This document shows positions 1 through 8,784 of a DNA stretch of 64,000 nt, one piece after another (the stretch's first letter is position 1; each line of letters starts with the position of its first letter). The notes beneath the pieces are model-generated. The model did no database searches and had not been told where the DNA came from. It saw only the letters and a program-made list of their open reading frames with translations. The stretch comes from Giesbergeria anulus. Lineage in GTDB: Bacteria; Pseudomonadota; Gammaproteobacteria; Burkholderiales; Burkholderiaceae_C. A program made the position numbers and the translations under genes. The stretch is from positions 1-64,000 of the forward strand of contig NZ_FOGD01000011.1 of NCBI RefSeq assembly GCF_900111115.1, in the 5' to 3' direction.

Positions 1-113
1 AAAGAACCATCAAGGTCTGTTATGCCAAAAAAAGCGCAATCAAAACAAAAAAGCTGATAAGACTCTATGAATTTAGCTGTATTGCCTATAAAGCGATACA
101 GCGCACAGTTTAA

Positions 114-227
114 GCCTGATGACCATAGCAAGTTGGTACCACTCCTTCCCATCTCGAACAGGACAGTGAAACGACTTTGCGCCGATGATAGTGCGGGTTC
201 CCGTGTGAAAGTAGGTCATCGTCAGGC
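114..227 (+). rRNA. rrf: 5S ribosomal RNA
   Basis: The ends pair as a long terminal helix: GCCTGATGACC at the 5' end against GGTCATCGTCAGGC at the 3' end. The interior carries the usual 5S core, including CCATCTCGAACAGG and GATAGTGCGGG. The length of about 114 nt suits a betaproteobacterial 5S. It is probably the last gene of an rRNA operon whose 23S gene lies upstream of the window. Positions 1-113 hold only AT-rich spacer. Confidence 0.95.
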
Positions 228-241
228 TAATATTAAAGCAT

Positions 242-277
242 CCCCCTCTGATCCTATCGGTCAGAGGGGGTTTCGCT
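242..277 (+). terminator. Intrinsic terminator of the rRNA operon
   Basis: A perfect 10-bp stem, CCCCCTCTGA at 242-251 against TCAGAGGGGG at 261-270, is followed by TTT and a T-rich stretch. It begins 15 nt after the 5S rRNA. Confidence 0.9.
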
Positions 278-333
278 TTGGGGAAACCTTATAAAATGCT
301 GCCTTTTTCACCAGTGCATGGGAAAATACGGCC

Positions 334-2415
334 ATGCATGCATTGTTTGAAGATTCCGGCAAATTCTTCGCCGGTCGTATCCTGTCTGAAACCGATACTT
401 CTGCCCAGGTAGAGCTGGAGTCGGGTAAACGGGTCAAGGTCAAGGCCACCCACCTTTTGTTGAAGTTCGACAAGCCCAGTCCTGTCGAATTGCTCTCTCA
501 AGCGCAGCAGGTGGCCTCCAGCATTGAACTGGACTTGGCTTGGGAATTTGCCCCCGAAGAGGAATTTAGTTTTGTCGATCTGGCACGAGACTATTTTTCT
601 GCGCAGGCGACGCTAGTGCAGCAAGCGGGAGCGCTGCTTTGTATGCAGGATGCTCCTCACTATTTTCGTCGCGCTGGCAAAGGGCGGTTTAAGAAGGCTT
701 CAGCGGAGGTGTTGCAACAGGCCTTGGCGGCGATTGAGAAAAAGCAAGCCATCTTGCAACAGGTAGCCGATTGGGCCCAAGCCTTGGGTCAGGGGGATTG
801 CCCGCAAGCGATCCGCGATCAGCTCTATAAAATTTTGTTTAAACCGGACAAAAATGCGCCGGAGTACAAGGCGGTGGTGGAGGCCAGCCGGGCTACGCAC
901 AAGGCACCGTTGGATTTGTTGCAGCAAGCGGGAGCGATTGATTCTGCGTACCAATTTCATTGGCAGCGCTTTTTGTTTGATAACTTTCCCAAGGGCACAG
1001 GCTTTCCCACACTGGAGGCACCCCTGCCGCCAGAAGACTTGCCACTGGCCCCGGTGCAAGCCTATTCGATTGATGATTCGCAGACCACCGAAATTGATGA
1101 TGCCTTGTCGGTACAGGGGCTGGGTAGTGGGACGGTGGTGCTGGGCATTCACATTGCTGCTCCCGGCTTGGCGATAGTGCCCGGCACGCCACTAGATCAG
1201 TTGGGGCGCAACCGTCTATCGACGGTGTATATGCCAGGATACAAGATTACTATGCTGCCCGATGCGGTGGTGCAGATTTATACTTTGGATGAAGGGCGTG
1301 CCAATCCGGCAGTGTCCTTGTATGTGACGATCAACGAAGAGACTTTGGAGATTACCGGCACGCAAACCAAGTTGGAGCGTGTGCCGGTGGCAGCCAATCT
1401 GCGCCACGACCGGCTTGACCACATCGTGACCGAGGGTTGGTTGACAGACCCCACCATCGAAGTGCCAGAAACGCCCGAAGTGTTGCTGGGTTTGCGTGCG
1501 CAGTTGGCCTTTTTGTACCGCTTAGCCAAGCAACTGAAGGCGCAGCGCGAGGTGGTGCGTGGCAAGCCAGAAAACTTTAACCGGGCCGATTACAACTTCC
1601 GTTTGCAGGGCAATGATGGCGCGCAGCCTGATGGTTCGGAAACGGTGCAAATTAGCACTCGCCAACGGGGGGCACCGATGGACTTGATTGTGGCCGAAGC
1701 GGCGATTGTGGCCAACAGTACGTGGGGCGGCTGGTTGGCAGAATTGGGTGTGCCGGGTATTTACCGCAGCCAAGCCAGCATGGCACCGGGCGTCAAGGTG
1801 CGCATGGGTACCAAGGCTTTGCCTCATGCTGGTATTGGTGTGCAAAGCTATGCGTGGGCGACGTCACCACTGCGCCGTTATGTGGATTTGGTGAACCAGT
1901 GGCAAATTATTGCCTGTGTACGCCACGGCAATACGGCAGCACTTGCAGCACCTTTCAAACCCAAGAGTGCCGAATTGTTCTCCATTATCAGTAGCTTTGA
2001 TGCTACCTATGGTGCTTACAACGGTTATCAGGCGAGCATGGAGCGTTTCTGGACGCTCAAATATCTACAGCAAAACGCTATCACCGAGTTGGACGCCACT
2101 GTTATCAAAGATGTGCCTGGAGGTCACTGCTTGGTGCGCGCTGACACTTTGCCGCTGGTGTTCTCGGTGCTGGGAGCGCAGAATTTGCCACGCGGTGCCC
2201 GTTTGCGCGTGAAGCTCGGGGCGGTGGATGAGATGGCCTTGGATGTGCATGGCACGCTGTTGGAGCGGCTGGACAATCCTGCTGAGGTCTCTGCGGTGGT
2301 GACCGACGGTGAGGAGGATGAAGAAGAAACCGTAGCCGGGCCGATTGCTATTGCGATGGATCTGAATGATACCGATACAGACAACCATGTGCCGCTGGCG
2401 CCCAGTGCCGGATAA
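334..2415 (+). CDS. RNB-domain exoribonuclease (RNase II/R family)
   Basis: A 693-residue protein predicted to degrade RNA 3' to 5' in the cytoplasm. The central RNB catalytic domain shows the acidic metal-binding motif SIDDSQTTEIDDALS (residues about 248-262), whose aspartates bind Mg2+ in this family. The later stretch ATSPLRRYVDLVNQ (about residue 511) is the conserved arginine-rich RNB segment. The N-terminus lacks obvious cold-shock domains and the protein is shorter than E. coli RNase R, so I do not assign rnr or rnb. It starts at an ATG about 60 nt after the rRNA terminator and is followed 9 nt later by the TonB-like gene, so cotranscription with the genes up to ruvC is likely. Confidence 0.88.
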   Translation: MHALFEDSGKFFAGRILSETDTSAQVELESGKRVKVKATHLLLKFDKPSPVELLSQAQQVASSIELDLAWEFAPEEEFSFVDLARDYFSAQATLVQQAGALLCMQDAPHYFRRAGKGRFKKASAEVLQQALAAIEKKQAILQQVADWAQALGQGDCPQAIRDQLYKILFKPDKNAPEYKAVVEASRATHKAPLDLLQQAGAIDSAYQFHWQRFLFDNFPKGTGFPTLEAPLPPEDLPLAPVQAYSIDDSQTTEIDDALSVQGLGSGTVVLGIHIAAPGLAIVPGTPLDQLGRNRLSTVYMPGYKITMLPDAVVQIYTLDEGRANPAVSLYVTINEETLEITGTQTKLERVPVAANLRHDRLDHIVTEGWLTDPTIEVPETPEVLLGLRAQLAFLYRLAKQLKAQREVVRGKPENFNRADYNFRLQGNDGAQPDGSETVQISTRQRGAPMDLIVAEAAIVANSTWGGWLAELGVPGIYRSQASMAPGVKVRMGTKALPHAGIGVQSYAWATSPLRRYVDLVNQWQIIACVRHGNTAALAAPFKPKSAELFSIISSFDATYGAYNGYQASMERFWTLKYLQQNAITELDATVIKDVPGGHCLVRADTLPLVFSVLGAQNLPRGARLRVKLGAVDEMALDVHGTLLERLDNPAEVSAVVTDGEEDEEETVAGPIAIAMDLNDTDTDNHVPLAPSAG

Positions 2416-2424
2416 TGGGCCGCT

Positions 2425-3285
2425 GTGAAATCCCCTGCTTTTTTTTCTTCTTTGAGCGCTTTGCAGTGGGCATTGACGGTCTCGGTGGCCCTGCACGCTG
2501 TTTTACTGACGGTGCGTTTTGTTCATCCAGAGGCTTTTGAGCGGGTGTTTCAGGATACGCCGCTGGAGGTGATCTTGGTCAATGCGCGCTCGGATGAACG
2601 CCCTGACCAAGCGCAAGCCATTGCCCAGTATGCCCTAGCTGGCGGCGGTGAGGCTGCCCAAGGGCGGGCCAGCAGCCCTTTGCCGTATTCGGCGTTGACC
2701 AAGGTGGGGGATGACTACGAGGAGGCCCAGCGCCAGCTCGATGCCTTGCAAATGCAGCAAATGCGGCTGTTGGCCCAGTTGCGTCAGCAGTTGGCGGCTT
2801 TGCCACCCTCCGACCCCCAAAATGCCGTGGTGTCTCGGGCCGCACAAGAGCAGGAAGAAAAGCGCCGCCAGCTGCTCAAGCTGTTGGCTGAGATTGAAAA
2901 GCGTATCAACGATGAAAACGCGCGGCCCAAAAAGCGCTACATCAGCCCTGCCACCCGCGATGAGGTGTATGCCGTTTATTACGATGCCATGCGTCGCAAG
3001 GTGGAAGATAAGGGGACGGCTAATTTCCCAGAAAAAAATGGGCAAAAAATCTATGGTGAGCTGACGATGATTGTGACTGTCAACCACGATGGACAAGTGT
3101 TGGACACTGAAGTGGTGCAGAGTTCAGGCAATTTGCTGCTCGACCGCCGTGCCCAAGCTATTGCCCGTGCTGCGGGGCCTTTTGAGCCTTTTGGTCAGGC
3201 TATGCGCCGCCAAGCTGACCAGATTGCCGTAGTGTCACGCTTTAAGTTTACCCGCGACCAGACTTTGGAGACCAATGTGCAATGA
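2425..3285 (+). CDS. TonB-like energy-transducer family protein
   Basis: A 286-residue protein starting at GTG. Residues about 13-32 form one N-terminal membrane anchor. A long Gln/Ala/Arg-rich helical spacer (about 90-170, probably coiled coil) follows, then a C-terminal domain typical of the TonB family. That domain carries GELTMIVTVNHDGQVLDTEV and SSGNLLLDRRAQAIAR. Family knowledge suggests it is anchored in the inner membrane and spans the periplasm. There are no ExbB/ExbD genes nearby, so a link to TonB-dependent transport is only an inference. Its stop overlaps the aroE start by 4 nt (ATGA), showing translational coupling. Confidence 0.75.
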   Translation: MKSPAFFSSLSALQWALTVSVALHAVLLTVRFVHPEAFERVFQDTPLEVILVNARSDERPDQAQAIAQYALAGGGEAAQGRASSPLPYSALTKVGDDYEEAQRQLDALQMQQMRLLAQLRQQLAALPPSDPQNAVVSRAAQEQEEKRRQLLKLLAEIEKRINDENARPKKRYISPATRDEVYAVYYDAMRRKVEDKGTANFPEKNGQKIYGELTMIVTVNHDGQVLDTEVVQSSGNLLLDRRAQAIARAAGPFEPFGQAMRRQADQIAVVSRFKFTRDQTLETNVQ

Positions 3286-4160
3286 GTGGCTGTACTGATC
3301 TTTATGCTGTCATGGGCCATCCGGTGGAGCACAGCCGCTCACCGTGGATTCATGCCCGGTTTGCACAATTGACGGGTGAGGCGCTGCGCTATGAGCGTCG
3401 ATTGGTGCCACTCGATGGCTTTACCCAAGCGGTGCATGATTTTGCTGCCACGGGTGGCCGTGGTTGCAATGTGACGGTGCCGTTCAAGCTAGAAGCGGCT
3501 GCGCTGGCCAGCCACTGCAGTGAGCGCGTGTTGTTGGCTGGTGCCGCCAATACCCTGAGCTTCAGTGCAGGTGCTATCGTTGCTGACAACACGGATGGTT
3601 TGGGCTTGGTGGCAGATTTGACGCACAACGCCGGTGTGGTGCTGGCGGGGCGCGATGTGCTCTTGATTGGCGCTGGGGGGGCTGCTGCAGGGGCCTTGGG
3701 GCCGTTGCTGGCGTGTGGGCCACGTCGGGTGGTGGTGGCCAATCGAACCTTGGGGCGCGCCCAAGTGCTGGTGGCCGCCCATGCTGCGTTGGCCTCGTCG
3801 CATCATGTTCAATTGCTGGCTACGACACCACAAGGATTAGAGGCCGATTTTGACGTGGTGATTAACGCTAGTGCTAGCAGTTTGGCGGGTGATGCCGTGC
3901 CCGTGGCCGCTACAGTGCTGCGCCCTGGTGCGTTGGCCTACGACATGATGTATGGCGCTGCTGCCCAAGGTTTTTTGGATTGGGCCAGCGCCCACGGTGC
4001 GCAGGCCCGCGATGGTTTGGGCATGTTGGTAGAGCAGGCCGCTGAAGCCTTTGCTATCTGGCGTGGCGTGCGTCCGCCCAGTGCGCAAGTGCTGGCCGAA
4101 TTGCGTGCGCTGCTGGAACCACCGCCCTCTGTGCCCAACCATGCGCATTCTGGGCATTGA
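3282..4160 (+). CDS. aroE: Shikimate dehydrogenase
   Basis: A 292-residue NADPH-dependent enzyme that reduces 3-dehydroshikimate to shikimate in aromatic amino-acid synthesis. Seen in the sequence: the substrate-binding start [20 protein letters not shown] with the catalytic lysine, NTDG with the catalytic aspartate, and the nucleotide-binding loop GAGGAAAGA. Length is normal. It overlaps the upstream gene by 4 nt and the downstream ruvC by 20 nt, so the three form a tight operon. Confidence 0.95.
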   Translation: MSGCTDLYAVMGHPVEHSRSPWIHARFAQLTGEALRYERRLVPLDGFTQAVHDFAATGGRGCNVTVPFKLEAAALASHCSERVLLAGAANTLSFSAGAIVADNTDGLGLVADLTHNAGVVLAGRDVLLIGAGGAAAGALGPLLACGPRRVVVANRTLGRAQVLVAAHAALASSHHVQLLATTPQGLEADFDVVINASASSLAGDAVPVAATVLRPGALAYDMMYGAAAQGFLDWASAHGAQARDGLGMLVEQAAEAFAIWRGVRPPSAQVLAELRALLEPPPSVPNHAHSGH

Positions 4161-4689
4161 TCCGGGCTTGCAAACCACGGGTTTTGGCGTCATTGATGTG
4201 CAGGGCCAGCAACTGGACTATGTGGCCAGTGGCACTATTCGCACGACCAAGTTGGCCTTGGGCGATTTGCCGGGGCGCTTGAAGGTGCTGTTTGAGGGCA
4301 TCACTGAGGTGGTAGCGCGCTACGAGCCGGATACCGCAGCGGTGGAGATTGTGTTTGTCAATGTCAATCCGCAATCGACGCTGTTGTTGGGGCAGGCCCG
4401 TGGCGCTTGCATCACGGCTTTAGTGGCTCGTGATTTGCCGGTGGCCGAATACACGGCACTGCAAATGAAAAAAGCCGTGGTGGGCCATGGCCGGGCAGCC
4501 AAGTCTCAGGTGCAAGAGATGGTGCGGCGTTTGCTGCAATTGCCCGGTTTGCCCGGTACCGATGCTGCCGACGCACTGGGGCTGGCCATTACCCATGCCC
4601 ATGCGGGTGCTGCGATGGCGCGGCTGGGGTCTAGCACCACGTTGCAGCGCCGCCAACATGCCATGTTTAAGGCTGGGCGCAGTTACTGA
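4141..4689 (+). CDS. ruvC: Crossover junction endodeoxyribonuclease RuvC
   Basis: A 182-residue Holliday-junction resolvase of the RuvABC recombination pathway. It begins [16 protein letters not shown], with the first catalytic aspartate in GIDPG. It continues through the conserved AAVEIVFVN block and ends with the [14 protein letters not shown] region that carries the last acidic residues. The ATG at 4141 is chosen because the family motif begins directly there, although the frame is open further upstream. The start lies inside the 3' end of aroE. ruvA and ruvB are not in the window. Confidence 0.94.
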   Translation: MRILGIDPGLQTTGFGVIDVQGQQLDYVASGTIRTTKLALGDLPGRLKVLFEGITEVVARYEPDTAAVEIVFVNVNPQSTLLLGQARGACITALVARDLPVAEYTALQMKKAVVGHGRAAKSQVQEMVRRLLQLPGLPGTDAADALGLAITHAHAGAAMARLGSSTTLQRRQHAMFKAGRSY

Positions 4690-4806
4690 GGTGGTTTTGT
4701 CCTTGGTGTTTGCACGGTTGACAAAAAAGAGTCACAGGGTATGGGCATAGTTGCCGAGTAGGCTGCCACTGGGTGGCCGCTCCCATCCCCCTGAACGGCT
4801 TCTCTC

Positions 4807-6444
4807 ATGTACTCTACTCTAGGCACACCCGAAACGCGGCGCGGCAGTTTGGGACGTCGTTTGCTTTCTGCATTTTTGCTGGTGCTGTTGCTGGGCCTGA
4901 TGGGGACTTTGGTGGGCCTGTGGTCACTCAGCCGCATCAATGATGCCACCACCGACATGGTGCAACACGGCATGGCCACAGAGCGTTTGGTGGCTGATGC
5001 CTACCGCGCCCAAGCCATTAATTCTGAACGCTACAAAGCTGTGGCTTTGAGCTCTGAGCCTGAGGTGGGCGAGATTTTGGGGGCAGACATTGTCAAGGCG
5101 CAGGCCAGCTACGATGGCCTGATGGTGCAACTGGATGCGCAGCTAAAATCGCCTGAAGAGCGTGAGTTGCTAGCGCGTATCCACGCCAGCGCCAAAGATT
5201 TTACGCTGGCCCGCACGGAGCTGGTGGCCGCGCGCGATTCGGGCCTGACCGAGCGTATTCGTCTGGTCTATAACAATCGTTTTTTGCCAGCGGCCAATGG
5301 ATTGCAGACTGCTCTAGGGGCACTGACCCAATGGCAGCGCAATACGATTGATGCCCGCCACCGTGAGATTGCGCAGTGGAGTGACTGGGCGCGGTTGGCC
5401 CTGATGGGGTTTACCGCTTTGGCCTTGGTGCTGGGCGGCACTTTGGCACTGTGGCTCAGGCGCAGTATCACGCAGCCCATTGCCACGGCCAGCGCCACTG
5501 CTGACCGGGTAGCCAACTTGGATTTGCGCCAAGAAATACAAGGCCACGCCCGTGATGAAGCAGGGCAGATGCTCACGTCTTTGGCGGTAATGCAAGACGC
5601 TTTGCGCACCCTGGTCGCGCAGGTGCGCGATTCAGCGCAGAGTATTCGCACGGCTACTTCGGAGATTGCTGTGGGCAATGGCGATTTGTCGGCCCGCACA
5701 GAAGAGACGGCCTCCAATCTGCAAGAGACGGCTGCTTCACTGGAGCAAATTACTGGGCGTGTGGCGCAATCGGCAGCGGCGGCACGGCGGGCCGAGGCAT
5801 TGGCCAGCACGGCAGCCACCGTGGCTGAAGAGGGAGGCATGGCAATGACCGAAGTGCAAAACACTATGCATGGGATGCAAGAGTCATCTCGCAAAATTGT
5901 GGACATCATCAGTGTGATTGATGGCATTGCCTTCCAAACCAACATTTTGGCTTTGAATGCTGCGGTAGAGGCGGCACGGGCTGGTGCAGAAGGGCGCGGC
6001 TTTGCCGTGGTAGCCAGTGAGGTGCGCTTGCTCGCTACCCGTTCTGCTGAGGCGGCCCAGCAAATTAAGGGCTTGATCGAGACCTCGGTGGGCCAGGTGC
6101 AAAGTGGCGCTGCATTGGTCAGTAATGCCAGCCAAACGATGGTGCGTACCGTGGCATCTATCCGTGAGGCGGCCCAAGCCATGAGCGAGATCAGCACCGC
6201 TGCTTTGGCTCAAAACGAGGGCATTGGCCAGATCAATGTGGCCGTGGCCCGTATTGACCAAATGACGCAGCAAAACTCGGCATTAGTTGAAGAGTCAGCC
6301 GCTGCCTCTGAGAGCTTGCAGCACCAAGCCCAAGAGCTGGCGCAGTTGATTAGCCGCTTTGTGTTGCCCGACTCTGTGCTGCTGGAACCTAGCAGGCTAG
6401 AGGCTGTGCCTGCCCTGCAACTGAAGATGTCGCCGGGCCTTTGA
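4807..6444 (+). CDS. Methyl-accepting chemotaxis protein (4HB type)
   Basis: A 545-residue transmembrane chemoreceptor. TM1 is about residues 17-40, followed by a periplasmic helical domain of four-helix-bundle type (about 41-195). TM2 is about 197-218, followed by a HAMP domain and a cytoplasmic signalling hairpin. The conserved tip region is visible as [22 protein letters not shown] followed by [12 protein letters not shown]. No C-terminal CheR-binding pentapeptide such as NWETF is seen. The gene stands alone with no che genes nearby. A TTGACA box at 4718-4723 could belong to its promoter, but the matching -10 (TATGGG) is weak. Confidence 0.93.
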   Translation: MYSTLGTPETRRGSLGRRLLSAFLLVLLLGLMGTLVGLWSLSRINDATTDMVQHGMATERLVADAYRAQAINSERYKAVALSSEPEVGEILGADIVKAQASYDGLMVQLDAQLKSPEERELLARIHASAKDFTLARTELVAARDSGLTERIRLVYNNRFLPAANGLQTALGALTQWQRNTIDARHREIAQWSDWARLALMGFTALALVLGGTLALWLRRSITQPIATASATADRVANLDLRQEIQGHARDEAGQMLTSLAVMQDALRTLVAQVRDSAQSIRTATSEIAVGNGDLSARTEETASNLQETAASLEQITGRVAQSAAAARRAEALASTAATVAEEGGMAMTEVQNTMHGMQESSRKIVDIISVIDGIAFQTNILALNAAVEAARAGAEGRGFAVVASEVRLLATRSAEAAQQIKGLIETSVGQVQSGAALVSNASQTMVRTVASIREAAQAMSEISTAALAQNEGIGQINVAVARIDQMTQQNSALVEESAAASESLQHQAQELAQLISRFVLPDSVLLEPSRLEAVPALQLKMSPGL

Positions 6445-6498
6445 GTGCGCAAAGGGCTATTTGGCGGGGGGTGCTCCCGTGCCCGGTATAGAGTAGGA

Positions 6499-6514
6499 TT
6501 GACGTGAACGTTAA
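6499..6514. promoter_or_regulatory. Possible second LiuR half-operator
   Basis: TTGACGTGAACGTTAA lies about 35 nt upstream of the chosen liuR start. It resembles the left arm of the perfect palindrome at 6951-6966, so LiuR may also bind its own promoter. The symmetry is imperfect. The site also overlaps an alternative GTG start at 6504. Confidence 0.35.
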
Positions 6515-6548
6515 GGCCCTATGCCCCGGCTTTGTAGCACACACCACT

Positions 6549-6947
6549 ATGGCCATCACCTATACCATCAGCGACCTTGCCAAAGAGTTTGACCTCACCA
6601 CCCGCGCTATGCGGTTTTATGAAGACGTGGGCTTACTCCAGCCCGAACGCACCGGCCCCGGAGGGCGCAGCCGTATTTACAGTGCGCGTGACCGGACGCG
6701 GCTCAAGCTGACCCTACGTGCCAAGCGTTTGGGGCTGTCCCTGTCCGAGGCCAAAGAGATTATTGACATGTACGACAGCCCGCGTGATACCGGGGTGCAG
6801 TTGCGCAAATTTCTGACGGTGCTGGCCGGGCACCGACGCCAGCTAGACGAGCAGATGGCTGACTTACAGGCCAACCTAGACGAAATCAAAGAGCACGAAA
6901 AAGAAGCCCGTGCCCTGCTGGCAAAGATGGAAAAAAATCAGCCATAA
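6549..6947 (+). CDS. liuR: MerR-family regulator of leucine/acyl-CoA catabolism (LiuR-like)
   Basis: A 132-residue DNA-binding protein. An N-terminal MerR helix-turn-helix (YTISDLAKEFDLTTRAMRFYEDVGLL) is followed by an arginine-rich wing and a coiled-coil dimerisation tail (about 85-125). There is no cysteine cluster, which argues against a metal sensor. The match to LiuR rests on the family sequence and on the isovaleryl-CoA dehydrogenase gene downstream. I chose ATG 6549 because MerR homologues begin close to the helix-turn-helix. A GTG at 6504 with an upstream AGGA is an alternative. The operator palindrome begins 4 nt after its stop. Confidence 0.85.
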   Translation: MAITYTISDLAKEFDLTTRAMRFYEDVGLLQPERTGPGGRSRIYSARDRTRLKLTLRAKRLGLSLSEAKEIIDMYDSPRDTGVQLRKFLTVLAGHRRQLDEQMADLQANLDEIKEHEKEARALLAKMEKNQP

Positions 6948-6950
6948 TTG

Positions 6951-6966
6951 ACGTTTACGTAAACGT
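6951..6966. promoter_or_regulatory. Perfect 16-bp palindrome, probable LiuR operator
   Basis: ACGTTTACGTAAACGT is its own reverse complement. It sits between liuR and the thioesterase gene, 15 nt upstream of the latter's start, preceded by TTG. MerR regulators bind such symmetric sites, and known LiuR sites in proteobacteria resemble this TTGACGTTTACGTAAACG pattern (from memory). It probably controls the operon from 6982 onward. Confidence 0.7.
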
Positions 6967-6981
6967 AATTCAGGAGCTGGC

Positions 6982-7449
6982 ATGGCAGTAAGTGCGACCG
7001 TTTTTGAACCGCGTAACCCGCAATACTTGCCACGGGTGCATGAAAGCTTTGCCCGCCAACAAGCCATGCACACCTTGGGGGCGCGCTTAGAGAACGTGAC
7101 CCCCGGTGCCGTGGATATCGGCTTGGATTGGGCGGCTGCCCTGACGCAGCAGCATGGTTTTTTGCACGCGGGCATGGTATCGGCGGCACTCGATTCTGCT
7201 TGCGGTTATGCCGCCTTTACGCTGATGGCCCCTGAGGCCGAAGTGCTGACCATCGAGTTCAAGATCAATCTGCTGGCCCCAGCACGGGGCGAACGCTTTC
7301 GCATGGAAGGCCGGGTGCTCAAGCCGGGCCGCACCATCACCGTGGCCGAAGGCCGGGCTTACGCCTTGGCCGACGGCCAAGAAAAGTTGGTTGCCACCAT
7401 GCACTGCACCTTGATGGCCGTGACAGGCCGCGAGGACGTGCGCAGTTAA
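6982..7449 (+). CDS. PaaI-family acyl-CoA thioesterase (hotdog fold)
   Basis: A 155-residue protein. The hotdog-fold signature [21 protein letters not shown] (split here as HGFLHAGMV and [12 protein letters not shown]) occupies about residues 56-76. It is followed by the strands [16 protein letters not shown] and [15 protein letters not shown]. It is predicted to hydrolyse acyl-CoA thioesters in the cytoplasm, perhaps recycling CoA during branched-chain degradation; the substrate cannot be read from sequence. A CAGGAG ribosome-binding site supports ATG 6982. It is the first gene after the LiuR palindrome. Confidence 0.82.
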   Translation: MAVSATVFEPRNPQYLPRVHESFARQQAMHTLGARLENVTPGAVDIGLDWAAALTQQHGFLHAGMVSAALDSACGYAAFTLMAPEAEVLTIEFKINLLAPARGERFRMEGRVLKPGRTITVAEGRAYALADGQEKLVATMHCTLMAVTGREDVRS

Positions 7450-7501
7450 CTGGATTTGCGTTTTTTCTTTCCTTCATAACAACACACTAGGAGACATCCC
7501 T

Positions 7502-8692
7502 ATGAGCCTTCCCTCCAACCTGCCCGGCCTGAACTTCCAATTGGGTGAAGACATTGACGCCCTGCGCGATGCCGTGCGTGACTTTGCCCAAGCCGAGATT
7601 GCCCCCCGCGCTGCCGAAATTGACCACACCGACCAGTTTCCGATGGAGTTGTGGCGCAAGATGGGCGATTTGGGCGTGCTGGGCATTACGGTGTCTGAAG
7701 AGTACGGCGGTGCCAACATGGGCTATCTGGCGCACATGGTGGCGATGGAAGAAATCTCCCGTGCTAGCGCCTCGGTGGGCTTGAGCTATGGCGCGCACTC
7801 CAATTTGTGCGTGAACCAGATCAACCGCAATGGCAATGCCGAACAACGGCAAAAATACCTACCCAAGCTCATCAGCGGTGAGCATGTGGGTGCCTTGGCG
7901 ATGAGCGAGCCGGGTGCAGGCTCTGACGTCATCAGCATGAAACTCAAGGCCGAAGACAAGGGCGGTTACTACCTGCTCAACGGCAACAAAATGTGGATCA
8001 CCAACGGCCCCGATGCCGATACGCTGGTGGTGTATGCCAAGACCGAGCCAGAGCTGGGCGCGCGTGGTGTGACGGCCTTTTTGATCGAAAAGGGCATGAA
8101 GGGCTTTTCGATTGCGCAAAAGCTCGACAAACTGGGCATGCGCGGCAGCCACACCGGCGAGCTGGTGTTTGAGAATGTTGAAGTGCCCGCGCAGAACATT
8201 TTGGGCAACGTCAATGGCGGTGCCAAGGTGCTCATGAGCGGCCTAGACTACGAGCGCGCTGTGCTGACTGGTGGCCCGCTGGGCATCATGCAAGCGGTGA
8301 TGGACAACGTGGTGCCCTACATCCACGACCGCAAGCAGTTTGGCCAAAGCATTGGCGAGTTCCAACTCATCCAAGGCAAGGTGGCCGATATGTACACCGT
8401 GCTGCAAGCGGGGCGCTCTTTTGCTTATACCGTAGCCAAAAATTTGGATATGTTGGGCACCGACCACGTCCGCCAAGTGCGTAAAGATTGTGCCAGTGTG
8501 ATTTTGTGGTGTGCCGAGCAAGCCACCAAAATGGCAGGCGATGGCATTCAGATTTTTGGTGGCAATGGCTACATCAATGAGTACCCCTTGGGCCGTTTGT
8601 GGCGCGATGCCAAGCTCTATGAGATTGGCGCTGGCACCAGCGAAATCCGCCGCATGCTGATTGGCCGCGAGCTGTTTGCTGAGACCTGTTAA
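7502..8692 (+). CDS. liuA: Isovaleryl-CoA dehydrogenase
   Basis: A 396-residue FAD enzyme that oxidises isovaleryl-CoA to 3-methylcrotonyl-CoA in leucine breakdown. Acyl-CoA dehydrogenase blocks are visible: [38 protein letters not shown] and the C-terminal [20 protein letters not shown]. The position of the catalytic base supports the isovaleryl subtype. Glutamate occurs in [15 protein letters not shown], while the usual short-chain site near the C-terminus reads GAGTSEIRR, without that glutamate. AGGAG lies 8 nt before the ATG. The last codons and the stop are part of a direct repeat continuing into the carbonic anhydrase leader. Confidence 0.93.
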   Translation: MSLPSNLPGLNFQLGEDIDALRDAVRDFAQAEIAPRAAEIDHTDQFPMELWRKMGDLGVLGITVSEEYGGANMGYLAHMVAMEEISRASASVGLSYGAHSNLCVNQINRNGNAEQRQKYLPKLISGEHVGALAMSEPGAGSDVISMKLKAEDKGGYYLLNGNKMWITNGPDADTLVVYAKTEPELGARGVTAFLIEKGMKGFSIAQKLDKLGMRGSHTGELVFENVEVPAQNILGNVNGGAKVLMSGLDYERAVLTGGPLGIMQAVMDNVVPYIHDRKQFGQSIGEFQLIQGKVADMYTVLQAGRSFAYTVAKNLDMLGTDHVRQVRKDCASVILWCAEQATKMAGDGIQIFGGNGYINEYPLGRLWRDAKLYEIGAGTSEIRRMLIGRELFAETC

Positions 8693-8776
8693 CGCTCAAC
8701 CTTGAAGGAACTTCTTGGTTGAACATGAGACCCATCTTCGATTTGCCCAAACCTGTTAACTCTCAACCTTGAAGGA
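8684..8776 (+). repeat. Direct repeat spanning the liuA stop and the next ribosome-binding site
   Basis: A 26-bp segment at 8684-8709 recurs at 8751-8776 with one mismatch (G/T at repeat position 11). Each copy contains ACCTGTTAAC and CTCAACCTTGAAGGA. The first copy supplies the end of liuA (…CCTGTTAA), the second the ribosome-binding site of the carbonic anhydrase gene. The repeats are 67 bp apart start to start. The 41 bp between them (8710-8750) is unrelated to either copy. Confidence 0.85.
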
Positions 8777-8784
8777 GTCCCGTG

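Noticed and set aside
4718-4757. A flagellar sigma-28 promoter before the first chemoreceptor (GCCGAGTA near 4750)
   Set aside because: The -10-like box is partial and no TAAAGTTT-like -35 lies at the right distance.
5268-6197. A long minus-strand open frame (309 codons) opposite the first chemoreceptor
   Set aside because: It is the antisense shadow of the chemoreceptor; the plus strand has all conserved receptor motifs and the antisense protein has no recognisable domain.
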